A DNA stretch of 64,000 nucleotides from Arctopsyche grandis (taxonomy: Eukaryota; Arthropoda; Insecta; Trichoptera; Hydropsychidae), in assembly GCF_051622035.1 (NCBI RefSeq), contig NC_135356.1, forward strand, positions 11,518,079-11,582,078. Reading direction: 5' to 3'. Below, piece by piece: positions 48,600 through 58,452 of this stretch. A program made the position numbers and the translations under genes. The notes under the pieces are model-generated. The model saw nothing but the letters and a program-made list of their open reading frames with translations, made no database searches and had not been told where the DNA came from. Within the stretch, counting starts at the first letter, position 1. The number at the start of each line of letters is the position of its first letter.

Positions 48600-49195
48600 A
48601 TCGCCGACCCCCCGACGCCTTTGCCCCCAGCGCCCCCGATGCCTCCGTCGCTCCGGGGCCTTCGGCCCCAGCGCCGCCGACGCCTCCGGCGCCTCTGGCG
48701 CCCCCAGCGCCCCCGATGCCTTCGGCACCCCGGGGGCTTCGCCCCCAGCGCCGCCGACACTTCCGGCGCCCCCAGCACCCCCGATGCCTTCGGCACCCCG
48801 GGGGCTTCGCCCCCAGCGCCCCCGATGCCTTCGGCACCCCGGGGGCTTCGCCCCCAGCGCCGCCGACGCTTTCGGCGCCCCCAGCACCCCCGATGCCTTC
48901 GGCACCCCGGGGGCTTCGCCCCCAGCGCCGCCGACGCTTCCGGCGCCCCCAGCGCCGCCGACGCTTCCGGCGCCCCCAGCGCCCCCGATGCCTTCGGCAC
49001 CCCGGGGGCTTCGCCCCCAGCGCCCCCGATGCCTTCGGCATCCCGGGGGCTTCGCCCCCATCGCCCCAATGCCTTCGGCACCCCGGGGGCTTCGCCCCCA
49101 GCGCCGCCGACGCCTCCGGCACCCCTAGCACCCCCGATGCCTTCGGCACCCCGGGGGCTTTGCCCCCAGCGCCCCCGATGCCTTCGGCATCCCGG
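48600..49195 (+). repeat. GC-rich minisatellite, 41-bp period (left arm)
   Basis: Units contain CCCCGATGCCTTCGGCACC and GGGGGCTTCGCCCCCAGC; intact neighbours repeat every 41 bp, with extra 27-bp modules (GCCGCCGACGCTTCCGGCGC type). Each unit can fold as GGGGGC-TTC-GCCCCC. Because both strands lack stops, frames of up to about 275 codons appear in several phases; they are repeat artefacts. Confidence 0.85.
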
Positions 49196-49629
49196 GGAAA
49201 AAATGAAAAAACTGAAAAAATGAAAAAAATGAAAAAACTGAAAAAATGAAAAAAACGAAAAAACTGAAAAAATGAAAAAAATGGAAAAAATGAAAAAAAT
49301 GAAAAATATGAAAAAAATGAAAAAAAAAAATAAATGAAAAAAAAAAAAAATTGTACCCCATACTAATGGTTGATCGTCCGTCAGATACAAATATACAAAT
49401 ATACAAATATACAAATATATATATTTAGCGACAGTCCGTTTTTATATATAGTATATTTGTATGTGACGGAGGATCAACCATCAACCAGTATGGGAACAAT
49501 TTTTTTTTTTCATATTTTTCATTTTTATCAGCTTTTTTCAGATTTTTCTATTTTTTCATTATTGTCATTTTTTCATTTTTTTCATATTTTACATTTTTTC
49601 CAATTTTTTTCAGCTTTTTCAGTTTTTTT

Positions 49630-50030
49630 CATTATTCGGGGCGGGGGCGAAGGCCCCGGGATGTCAGAGGTGCTGGGGGAGCCGGAGGCGTCGGGAGGGT
49701 TGGGGGCGAAGGCCCCGGGGCGTCGGGAGCGCTGGGGACGAAGGCGTTGGAGGTGCCGGGGGCATCGGAGGCGCTGGGGGCGCTGAAGGCGTCGGCGGCG
49801 TTGGGGGCGCCGGGGACGAAGGCCCCGGGGTGCCGGAGGCATCGGGGACGCTGGGGGCGCCGGAGGCGCTGGGGGCAAAGGCCCCGGGGCGTTGGAGGCG
49901 CCGGGGGTGCGGGGGGCGAAGACCCCGGGGTGCTGGAGGCATCGGCGGCGCGTCGGAGGCGCCGGGGACGAGGGCTCCGGGGTGCTGGAGGTATCGGTGG
50001 TGCTGGGGGTAAAGGCGTCGGGGCGACGGC
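49630..50030 (-). repeat. GC-rich minisatellite (right arm)
   Basis: Inverted relative to the left arm and more diverged: GGGGCGAAGGCCCCGGG blocks alternate with GCCGGAGGCGTCGG-type modules. Its units match those at 53.7 and 63.4 kb better than those of the left arm. Confidence 0.8.
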
Positions 50031-50198
50031 GATGCACAAAACGTAATTCGTAATCACTTCGTAATTTGTAATTCGTAATTTCTAATTCGTGCATAAATTT
50101 CTTTCCGAAACCAGTCGATTCAATATCTTTAACTTTATTTTTATTCGAGTTTCAATTCCTTTTCGAAACCACCCGTTGAAATCAACGGGCCCAACACT

Positions 50199-50911
50199 AG
50201 TAGTATATAATAGCAGTTTCGATTCGACATAAATATGCATGTCACACCTAAAACCAGGGGCGTCATTTCAGCCTTTCTCAGGGGGGGGGGGGGGGGGGGG
50301 GGGCAAAAATTTTTGACCAGTAAGGAATGACTTTCTAGGGGTTGTATTATATTAAAAAATGAGTGTATAAAGTACAATATAGTCCTAATCTTGATAATCC
50401 TGAAAATCTTTCAAAGCAAGACAAACAATAAAACAGAATATATTTGAGAGTGTTTTAAAGAATTTCAATATTCTATTTTTGTTGGTTTAATATTTTAATT
50501 CAAATTCATAACAATACATTAAACAACGTGGATAGTCCCGTTCAAATCTAGGGGAGGGGGGGGGTGGTGGCTGCCCACCCCAGCCTCCCCCAAATGACTC
50601 CCCTGGCTACAACACTGCGAACAATGTGTACGAATATGATAACTCTGAGCATTTATCGCCATCTATTGAAAATTTATTTTAATTAATTTTTCTATTGGTG
50701 TTTTATATTGTTTATATGTTGGTAGGTAGGTAAGTAGTTTTTATAATATTTTTTCATATTTAACAATTAAATATATTTAAAAGGTATTTGAAAAACAATC
50801 GACCGCGAGTGGATTGAACACAGGACCGACATGTTTCTTTTATTTATTTTTTATTTAATAACCTAATATTCCAACACCCTTGCGATGATATTTCATCGGG
50901 TAGAACACTAG
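50199..50911 (+). repeat. Dispersed repeat with a Helitron-like CTAG end (copy 2)
   Basis: Shares its first 50 bp and the block 50670-50820 with 15430-15765. It is interrupted by a different segment that includes a 23-G run (50281-50303). The right end has a hairpin GATGATATTTCATC and then GGGTAGAACA and CTAG-T (50908-50912), similar to the ends of the 48439-50201 structure. Confidence 0.45.
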
Positions 50912-50919
50912 TATAATAT

Positions 50920-51311
50920 TGTTACGTACGGGTGGGTGGAGGATCCAAGTAAAAGCCAACAGTCGTTTCACAGCATTTATTGATGATTCAGGAGATACAC
51001 GTATTGCCAGTGTTCAGTCCAGAATGACCTGATATCGCCTACGTACCGCCTTATAAGGGGTAGATCTCTCAGGACGTCTAATCTGTTTACCTACAGTATA
51101 GTCACGTATTCGGATATGTATTCCCACGGTATGAGAAGTGCAATCATTGTTTAGCTTTCATGCACTTAGCTTGTCGCTAATCCCTAAAACCACTTACACC
51201 GGTCTCACGGTATGCATTTAGTTAATCCGTTAACAGATATCCGTTACAGATAATCTTTGAACGGTCACAGTCTCTGGGATTCTATTCGCTTAATCCGCGG
51301 CGTACGTTACA
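50920..51311 (-). mobile_element. Solo LTR (minus orientation)
   Basis: The 392-bp segment starts TGTTACGTACGG and ends GCGTACGTTACA, with an exact 4-bp duplication ATAT on both sides (50916-50919, 51312-51315). On the minus strand a TATA box (CTTATAAGGC, near 51055) precedes a polyadenylation signal (AATAAATGC, near 50985), so transcription runs minus. Ty3/gypsy-type is plausible. Confidence 0.7.
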
Positions 51312-51315
51312 ATAT

Positions 51316-51640
51316 AAACAAAAGTATGAATAAATAAAACACTCAATGACTGATGATTTTGAGTCCATGAATAGCATATCTTCTTGATATCAGGCACAAT
51401 ATTGGTAAGTTGCATTCTAATATCTGGTGTGGTGTCGAGTCTGTTCTTGCACTTTGACTTCGTTGCAGCATAATAAGAAAATCCCTCTTCGCATAAATAG
51501 GTTGTAGAAAACGGAAATAAAACAATAATAGGTTGTTTTGAAAAATTGGGGTATTCTTCTGACAAACTCACCCAGAAATCATTTAAAGGCTGATCTTTGT
51601 ATTTTTGTTTCAAATCAGAGTCACTAATTAAATCAATTAC
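51316..51640 (-). pseudogene. hAT transposase C-terminal (dimerisation) remnant
   Basis: A minus-strand frame reads FPFSTTYLCEEGFSYYAATKS, then KNRLDTTPDIRMQLTNIVPDIKKIC (shown here as blocks). The pattern TTYLCE-GFS followed by R-QLTNI-PDI is the hATC dimerisation region of ZBED/Charlie-type hAT transposases. The rest of the gene and both termini are missing. Confidence 0.75.
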
Positions 51641-51722
51641 ATTTCATAGTCACTTGTGATTAAGCTTAATGGTTTAGCTGTCACAGAAAATAGATTCCGA
51701 ACCCAGGAATCGTCTTTACTAG

Positions 51723-51989
51723 TGTTGCGTAATGATAGGACTATCAGTGCACGCCGCCCAATCAGCGTGCGGCACTCATCGTCCACTCAGAGAACACAAC
51801 TCATCGACCAATAAAGACCGCGCATATATCGACATGCGTTGTGCGCCCAATGTATATAAATATGGGGCGCTCTCTAACAGTGGCATTCGGAACCTGGCCA
51901 GCACCTGAAGTGCAGCAATAAAGACCTGAAACCTACCTGCGTGTTTTTTGTACCTCGACCTGACTCGACTTACCTCTGAATACTCTTCA
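51723..51989 (+). mobile_element. Solo LTR (plus orientation)
   Basis: The 267-bp segment starts TGTTGCGTAATG and ends TACTCTTCA (TG...CA), with an exact 4-bp duplication CTAG (51719-51722, 51990-51993). A TATA box (TATATAAATATGG, near 51850) is followed by AATAAAG near 51918. No internal genes. Confidence 0.7.
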
Positions 51990-52239
51990 CTAGTTTTCGG
52001 AAAATATTGCAAACGAGTTGTTTTCAAGTTATGTAGGTGTTCTAAAAATACTTTGAAAACTTATTTATCTACTTTAAAATTTAATTTAAACATCAGTGGA
52101 GATTGATCATCACTCGCCTTTCAATGTGAAGTAGAAGATCTTTAATGTATTGCAGTGTATAAAACCTTTCTAAATTGTCGCAGAACACCTATTCAGGTTC
52201 AGCGGAACACTGGGTTCCGCTGAACCTGAAACCCTAAGA

Positions 52240-52520
52240 AACCATGCATTAGATGATAAAATAATAGAAGTAGTAAATAATTATTTATATTTAGGTCAAA
52301 TAATAGATATTTCCGGTAGTAAAGAAGAAGAAACAAAGAGACGTATGAAATTAGGATGGAGTGCATTTGGACGAATGAATTTTTATTAGGTGGGTGGATG
52401 AAATTAGGAAAATGTGTGTGGTGAAATGGATAAGAGTTGTGTAAAACAGAGACAATTGGAAGCGTGTTGGAGATGCCCTCATTCAGCAGTGGATTGCGAA
52501 TGGATGTAGATGATGATTAT
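52240..52520 (+). pseudogene. RTE-like LINE 3' fragment with internal deletion
   Basis: Plus-strand frames read EVVNNYLYLGQIIDISGSKE and RRMKLGWSAFGRMN, then jump (about 52390) to GWMKLGKCVW-type remnants of the DEIRKM block and WRCPHSAVDCEWM; the tail is GATGATGATTATGATG. It is the same clade as the copy at 40.3 kb. Confidence 0.7.
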
Positions 52521-52539
52521 GATGAAATTATATTCAAAT

Positions 52540-52797
52540 AGTGGTGACATAGTGGGTAGGATGGTTTTTAGCCAATTTGATGGAGGAACCGTTTCAACAA
52601 TAAAATCAGATACATTGATAGGAAACTCTGTTAGGAAACGATCGACTTGGAGTCATAAATATCCAAGTCTGACCAGCAGCATTACAGATTATACTCAGAA
52701 TAAATTCTTTTTAATCGAGGTCATCTCACGGGATCGAAGCTGGCGACCTCTCGGTGCTTAACATAAACGCAACCACCGAGCCACGCTGCTGGCTAAT
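52540..52797 (-). mobile_element. tRNA-derived SINE, 3'-truncated (copy 3)
   Basis: On the minus strand the head reads GCCAGCAGCGTGGCTCGGTGGTTG near 52790, trimmed here to GTGGCTCGGTGGTTG, followed by a B box TTCGATCCC near 52735. The body matches the 9.5 kb copy through CTGCTGGTCAGACTTGG and CGATCGTTTCCTAACAG. The hairpin tail is absent. Confidence 0.75.
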
Positions 52798-52805
52798 ACA
52801 TGACT

Positions 52806-53260
52806 GAACAGCGTGGAACAGCAGTTAACGGAAAATACTACTTCTATTCATACTATACAGCAGTGCGTGTTTAGGTAAGTTTTGGCCGAGTGCAAGGCAA
52901 AATCAACTTACGTATTATATGGATTTTTATTTAACTAGAATATTCTATTGGTGTATTCTATTCAATTTTTGGTAAAATTCTATTCCATTTTTGAAATGAA
53001 AAAGGGTCGATTTGAAATGAAAAAAGGTCAATTTTAAATTAAAAAGGGTCAATTTGGAATGAAAAACCCGTATTAGATTCTATAAAATATTGGTTGACTC
53101 CTGAATTGATAATAATAAAGGCTCTGTTGAATAAACTACCTGGTAGCAGCCTGGCACAGCAGTGTATGGATAATACTACTTCTATTCATACTATACAGCA
53201 GCGCGCGTTTAGACAATTTTTTCGCCGACTTCAAGGCAAAATCGGCATATGTACATATAC
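52806..53260. repeat. Direct repeat of about 100 bp with small tandem units between
   Basis: AATACTACTTCTATTCATAC and CTATACAGCAG with a following GCGTTTAG block occur near 52840 and again near 53175. Between them, at 52994-53066, three units of about 24 bp carry AAAAAGGGTC and AATTTG. Origin unknown. Confidence 0.55.
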
Positions 53261-53694
53261 TTTACAGAGCTTGGCGATACAGCGCAATATATGTAGCTTA
53301 CATTCTATTGTCGAGTCGAAATGACGTTTCTGAAAATACGCATGTGCAATTTCATTAGTACCCGTGCACTCGCTACTATGACGCCAAAGATTACTCTTCG
53401 TACTGCTGTTAACGTGCAGTTGCCGGCCTGAGCTGTGCCAGTATGAATATGCCTTAATCTGTTAGCAGAGAATTTGTTGAAATTTAAGTAATTCAAAGAT
53501 AAATCACTACGTCAATTAGTGAAGTACCCTTAATAAGTACCATTCTTTAAATATATTGTTTTTAACCAATTCAAAATCAGTTTTCGGCATTTTGATGTGT
53601 AGAGTTTTTTTTTCGCACTATTATTGATTCGCGCTAGGAAAAGGGGCGTAAGATTTCCTTCAATGTATGAGATTTTTGTAATTATTTTCAAAAT

Positions 53695-53930
53695 TCGACA
53701 TCTCCGACGCTCCCGGGCCTTCGCCCCCAGCACCCCCGATGCCTCCGACAATCCAGGGCCTTCGCCCCCGGCGTCCCCGGTGCCTCCGACGGGCCATTGC
53801 CCCGGCACCCCGGGGCTTTCGCTCCCCACGCCCCCGGAAATTACGAATTACAAATTACGAAGTGATTACGAATTACGTTTTGTGCATCGCCGACGCCCCG
53901 ACACCTTTGCCCCCAGCGCTTTTTTTTTTC
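53695..53930 (+). repeat. GC-rich 41-bp-type array, left of the nested LINEs
   Basis: Contains GGGCCTTCGCCCCCAGC units, then the AATTACGAATTACAAATTAC and GTTTTGTGCATCGCCGAC module also present in the 48439-50201 structure. It ends at ten T that are the reversed poly(A) tail of the adjoining minus-strand LINE. Confidence 0.75.
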
Positions 53931-54137
53931 CTCCGTGAGAGGGGAAAACCTTGCATAGGCCCCCCCGGCCCGAATTCCAGGGGGAGTGTGAGATTCTTAC
54001 GCACTAAAAACCCCTCTCTCTTTCAGATGCTGCCGGACCCGCACTTAAGCATTACCAGGCAGCAGCTGGCCTTGCGAAATGCGCTCACACAGGAGACGGC
54101 AGAGGCCCATATCAGGTCGCGGTGCTCTTATCGAGTC

Positions 54138-57010
54138 CTACGACTCAGAAGCAGGCTCCTGGCGTCTCCTTTCCCTTTCGGACTGCAACTTCTCCCCGAT
54201 CACGGAGGCAGCAAAGGCCTCCCAAGCCGACCAGCTCCCTCTGTCGCGGAGCATGGAACCCATCACCATCCCCATCCATAGCGTTTCCTCCCCGATCGCG
54301 GCTTTGAGGGTCTCTCTCGGGGCATCCCACGCACGACAGTGAAGCAATGTATGCTCCGCATCATCGTCAGCTGCCTCACAGTGGTGGCAGCTTGGTGTTG
54401 CTTCTTTCCCTATCTTGTGCAGATAGGTTCCGAAGCAACCGTGTCCTGTCAACAACTGGGTGAGGTGATAGCTCAGGTCGCCGTGTGTCCTTCCGCACCA
54501 TTGCTTCAGGTCACCGACGAGCCTTTGCGTCCACCTCCCCCCAGTAGCTGACTCCCACCGCTGCTGCCACTGTATCATGGTGGCATTCCTCGCTTCGCTT
54601 CATTTCAACCCGCCGTGTGTCGCCTTTCGCTCAACCGCAAGCAGGTCCACAGGCGGTGTGCCAGCAAGCACCAGTGCGGCATCTTCCGATACCGTGCGGT
54701 ACGCCGAAACGACCCTCAGAGCGCTCCGTTTCTGCACTTCAGCCATTTTCCGCCTAGTGCGCTCCACTTTAAGGGAGTCACACCAAACGGGAGCGCCGTA
54801 CAAGAGTATGGAGTGGACCACCGAGCTCAGGAGTTTCCTCCTAACACTCTTAGGTCCACCCACATTTGGCATGAGGCGGGTTAACTGACAGGCCGTCACG
54901 TCCACCCTGGCGGATGCCCGCTCCACATGCTCCGTGAACCTGAGCTTTCGGTCGAGCTGGATTCCGAGGTATCGCACCGAATCGCGGAACGGCACCTCAA
55001 AACCCTCCAGCTCCAATTTCGGCGGACCGAAACCTCTTCGTCTGGTGAAGAATACTGCCTCCGTCTTCTGGACTGCTAATTCCAGCCCAGCGCGATCTAG
55101 CCATGTCTTCACCCGATAGAGCGCGTCATTGCCGCAGATCTCCACGCTTCCGAGGGATTTCGAAACCACCATGATTGCGACATCGTCAGCAAAATCAACG
55201 GCGCTGGCACCCTCCGGGAGCTCCACCCTCAGTAACCCGTCATACATAGCGTTCCACAGGACTGGTCCGAGGACAGAGCCCTGCGGGACGCCCGACGAGA
55301 GTCACCGCGAGGAGAGATCACCGGTAGTGCCGCACCGGTACTCCAGCAGTCGGTCTTCAAAGTAGCTCTCCAGCCGTCTCATCAGGTAGCGGGGCACCCG
55401 ATAGTCCTCCCCGACGGCTCTTAGGATATTATCCCATCGAGCCGAGTTGAAGGCGTTTCGGATGTCCAGTGCCACCAGAGCGACATGCTTGCTCCGCTTC
55501 ACGGATCCTTCCCATGCCGATCGTACTGTTCCGACGACATGGTTGACGGCGTCGATCGTTGATCGGCCCCGCCTGAATCCGTATTGAAGCGGGGAGAGTC
55601 CCGTGGCGTCATCTTCGAGGAACGGCTGAAGTCTCTGGAGAGTCAGTCTCTCCAGGAACTTCCCGAATCCATCGAGCATACACAGCGGCCTGTAAGAGGA
55701 CGGTCCCACCGCAGGGCTCTTCTTAGGTATTAGCACGAGCTTTTGCCTCTTCCAAGCCCCGCCGAAGGTCCCCTCCCGCAGGCACGCATTGTAGACGTCG
55801 AGAAGACATCGGGGAAGGCCCTCCCTACCGCCGAGACTATTTCGTTCGGGACTCCATCCAGGCCCGGAGCTTTGTGGGCCTTAAGGCCCTTCAGGGCCCG
55901 CTCCAGTTCGCCCTTTTGGAACAGCGGGCATTCCTCACCACCAGTTGGGACGTCAAGCGCTCGCGCTCGCTCCGGGTGTTCCGGAAAGAGCCCATCGACC
56001 ACAGTTTTCAGATTCTCCGGGTCGTCGAGATAGGGATCGGCCGACTGACCGCTCAGCTTCTGTCGCACTATTTTGTACGGCAGTCCCCATGGATCGGTGT
56101 CGACCATCTCACACAGCTCCCGCCAGCACTTCTTTTTACTGTCCTTGATGGCACCCTTGAGTGCCTTCCGCGCATTTCGGTACAGTTCATCCGCCTCCAG
56201 GGTGTGCCCTACTCTCTGCGCTAGCCTTCTGAGGGCGAGACAACTCTTACGGAGCCCAGCTATGGTGTTGTTCCACCAATACACCGGCCTCCTCATAGTG
56301 CCCCTCCCTTTTCGAGTCATTGCAGAGTCACACGTGCGTTTGGTCAGCACGCCGAGCGCCTCTACCATTGCCTCGGCCCTGGAAGCAGAGTAAACTGTGC
56401 CACCACCAGCAGAAAACGTCTCTTCGAGTGCCAGGACATCGAGACTGCGGATGCACCAGCCAATCTCGTTGGCGATTGGGCCCCCGCGACCAGCCGGGGC
56501 ACCCACGATCTCATACCAGATGTACTGGTGGTCGCTGTGTGAGTAGTCGTCCAAGACCTTCCAGTTGTTGATTCTGCTCACAATGCCGTCGTCAACGAAG
56601 GTGACGTCAACGACGGAGCCGCCGGCTCCCCTGTGAAACGTGAGGTCATTGCCCACATTTGCCGGGGTCAACTGGAGGCTAGCGGCCAACTCGCTGAGGA
56701 GGATTCCCCTTCGATCCGTGATCGAAGACCCCCAACTTGCCGACTTGGCGTTGAAATCTCCGGACACTACGATAAAAGTTCCTCTCTTGACTCCTCTGAG
56801 ATCAAATTCAAGACGACCCAAATCGTCTTCGAACTGCGGTAGGTCCGAGTTCGGGGAAAAGTAGCAGCTATAGATCCGCAGACCCGCTAGCTCAACCCAG
56901 ACAAACCCACTCACCGCCGGATCGGATGAACCGATTACTCGATGCCGGGTCGAGGGAACGTAAATCGCTGCCGTGGCCGAAGCATCAGAGTACCAGGAGC
57001 TAGTCCTGTT
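54138..57010 (-). pseudogene. LINE A ORF2: endonuclease and reverse transcriptase, broken
   Basis: Minus-strand frames in order: endonuclease (to 55730; SDLPQFEDDLGRLEF, SGDFNAKSASWGSS, SDHQYIWYEI), reverse transcriptase start (LKAHKAPGLDGVPNEI), then after a frameshift near 55735 SYRPLCMLDGFGKFLERL and GFRRGRSTIDAV, then after another near 55300 the catalytic box VDFADDVAIMV at about 55190, and after one in-frame TGA near 54597 a C-terminal CHHC-type knuckle (CHHCEAADDDAEHTLLHC). The first about 40-50 endonuclease residues are missing because element B sits there. It once copied its RNA into target DNA. Confidence 0.85.
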
Positions 57011-57369
57011 CCTGGGTGTCTATAGTGTTGGTGCTGGTTGTGGTTGGTGCTGGTGGCTGGCGGCTGGTTTTGATTGATCCTGTGCCTTTGCTGGTGCTAG
57101 TGTCAATTTCGCAAGCTGTGTTGTTATTTATTTTATTTTTTTATCTATTTTTCGATCTACAAGTGATGGTCGCTTATCTGTGAGTATTGTTGTAATTTAT
57201 TATCGTCGGTGCGAGACCACCGTTTAACTGCGGTATTGTTTCGTTTCGTTTATGTACATATATGTATATATTGTTTATTCATTTTTTTTTTACATTACTT
57301 ATTGCTATTGATGTTGATCTTTTGACGGGCTGTTGTTTGTTTGTATTTGTTTAAATTAATTTTTGGTCA

Positions 57370-58452
57370 ATGGAGAAATCGGTCTCCGTTGATCTTGATG
57401 GACTCCTGGTTGCCACTCACACGGCATTGAATGAAATTTCTGTTGGGTTATGGACCGCTAAGCTAAACAATGAATTCAGGGAGAAGGTGATTGCTTCCTC
57501 GACTATCGTCAGGGATGCGATTTCTCGCCTTGCGTTGCGTGCGTCCAGATGCGATGCTTTGGAGCACGAGTGTGCCAAATTGCGCTCGCGCGTAAATAAT
57601 GCGAGTGTTGAGGGTGCTTGCTCGTTCGCCAGGGTCGCTGCTGGTCCTCCTACAATATCTAGGCCAGGAGTTAGCGATCGGAGTTTGCCTGCGAGACCAC
57701 CTAGACCTGCTGTATTGGTATACCCTAAGGAGACAACTTCGTCTTCGAGTTCCGAAGCTACCAAGAGTTTGTTAACCTCTGCGGTCAATTTGACCAATGA
57801 GGGTCAAATTGACCGCAGTACGTCAGTTTTTGGTCAGTGCGTCCGATCAAAAGCGCTAGCAACGCGGTTTATCCACGTACAGCTCTAGAAGCCTCTAAAA
57901 TGGCTTCTTCAATCACCTCAAATAGCAATTTGGGGTTAAAGGCCTCGGTACCTTCCGCCAGGAAGCCGCGTATCGAGATATTGGAGGTTCCAGGTGATAT
58001 GTCTGACGGCGACTTGGTTTCGGAGTTGTTGAGGGTTAACGCTGTTGACTTCAGTGGCTCTGATGTCAGAGTCGTTAAAAGGATAAAGCCTGGTACCAGA
58101 GGCACTGGTAGAGCGATACTGGAAGTTGTTCCTGCGTTGCGACATTTGCTGATCGCCGCCAAACGCATATTTTAGGGTTGGTCTTCTTGCCGTGCTAGGG
58201 ACCATATAAGAGACTTTAGATGCTACAAGTGTCACGCATATGGCCATTTTTCTGCGAGATGCACTGAGAAAACCTGTACCTGTTCTCATTGCGCCAATAC
58301 TGGACACGAGAGACAAGATTGTCCTAAACTAGCTGATAAACCGACTTGTGCCTCTTGTACGCGTGACAAACGTGAACCCAAACATAGGACTGGTGGATCG
58401 GATTGTCCTCTGTTCCGACGCTTTATGGATATGGAGAATGCTCGTACTGACT
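57370..58452 (+). pseudogene. LINE B ORF1 (gag-like), frameshifted
   Basis: Begins MEKSVSVDLDGLLVATH and runs to about 57888; a shift near 57840 leads to a second frame (RIEILEVPGDMSDGDLVSEL, KRIKPGTRGTGRAILEV) to 58175; a stop and shift follow, then zinc knuckles CYKCHAYGHFSARC and CSHCANTGHERQDC at about 58220-58325. Three knuckles after a gag-like domain are usual for R1-clade ORF1, which packages element RNA. Confidence 0.8.

Larger units (their letters stand above)
48439..50201. mobile_element. Large inverted structure with outward Helitron-like ends and GC-rich arms
   Basis: About 150-170 bp at each end are inverted copies: ACTAGTGTTGG, CCCGTTGATTTCAACGGG, TCGAAAAGGAATTGAAACTC and ATTGAATCGACTGGT. 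Both outer ends read, toward the flank, a CCCGTTGAAATCAACGGG hairpin, then CCAACA or CCCAACA, then CTAG-T, which is Helitron 3'-end architecture. Inside are GC-rich arrays (48600-49195 and 49630-50030), A-rich and T-rich repeat blocks, and a near-palindromic centre (49350-49500) containing GGTTGATCGTCC and its counterpart. No protein gene. Boundaries are clear; the family name is an inference. Confidence 0.65.

Noticed and set aside
48554-49414. Open frames of 114-275 codons on both strands in the GC-rich array (and similar ones at 49582-50094, 53530-54281 and 63359-63793)
   Set aside because: They follow the 41-bp tandem repeats in several phases at once, have repetitive Pro/Ala/Gly composition and no start or splice context; repeat artefacts.
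54339-56864. Plus-strand frames across LINE A
   Set aside because: They are shadows of the minus-strand reverse-transcriptase frames, which carry the recognisable motifs.
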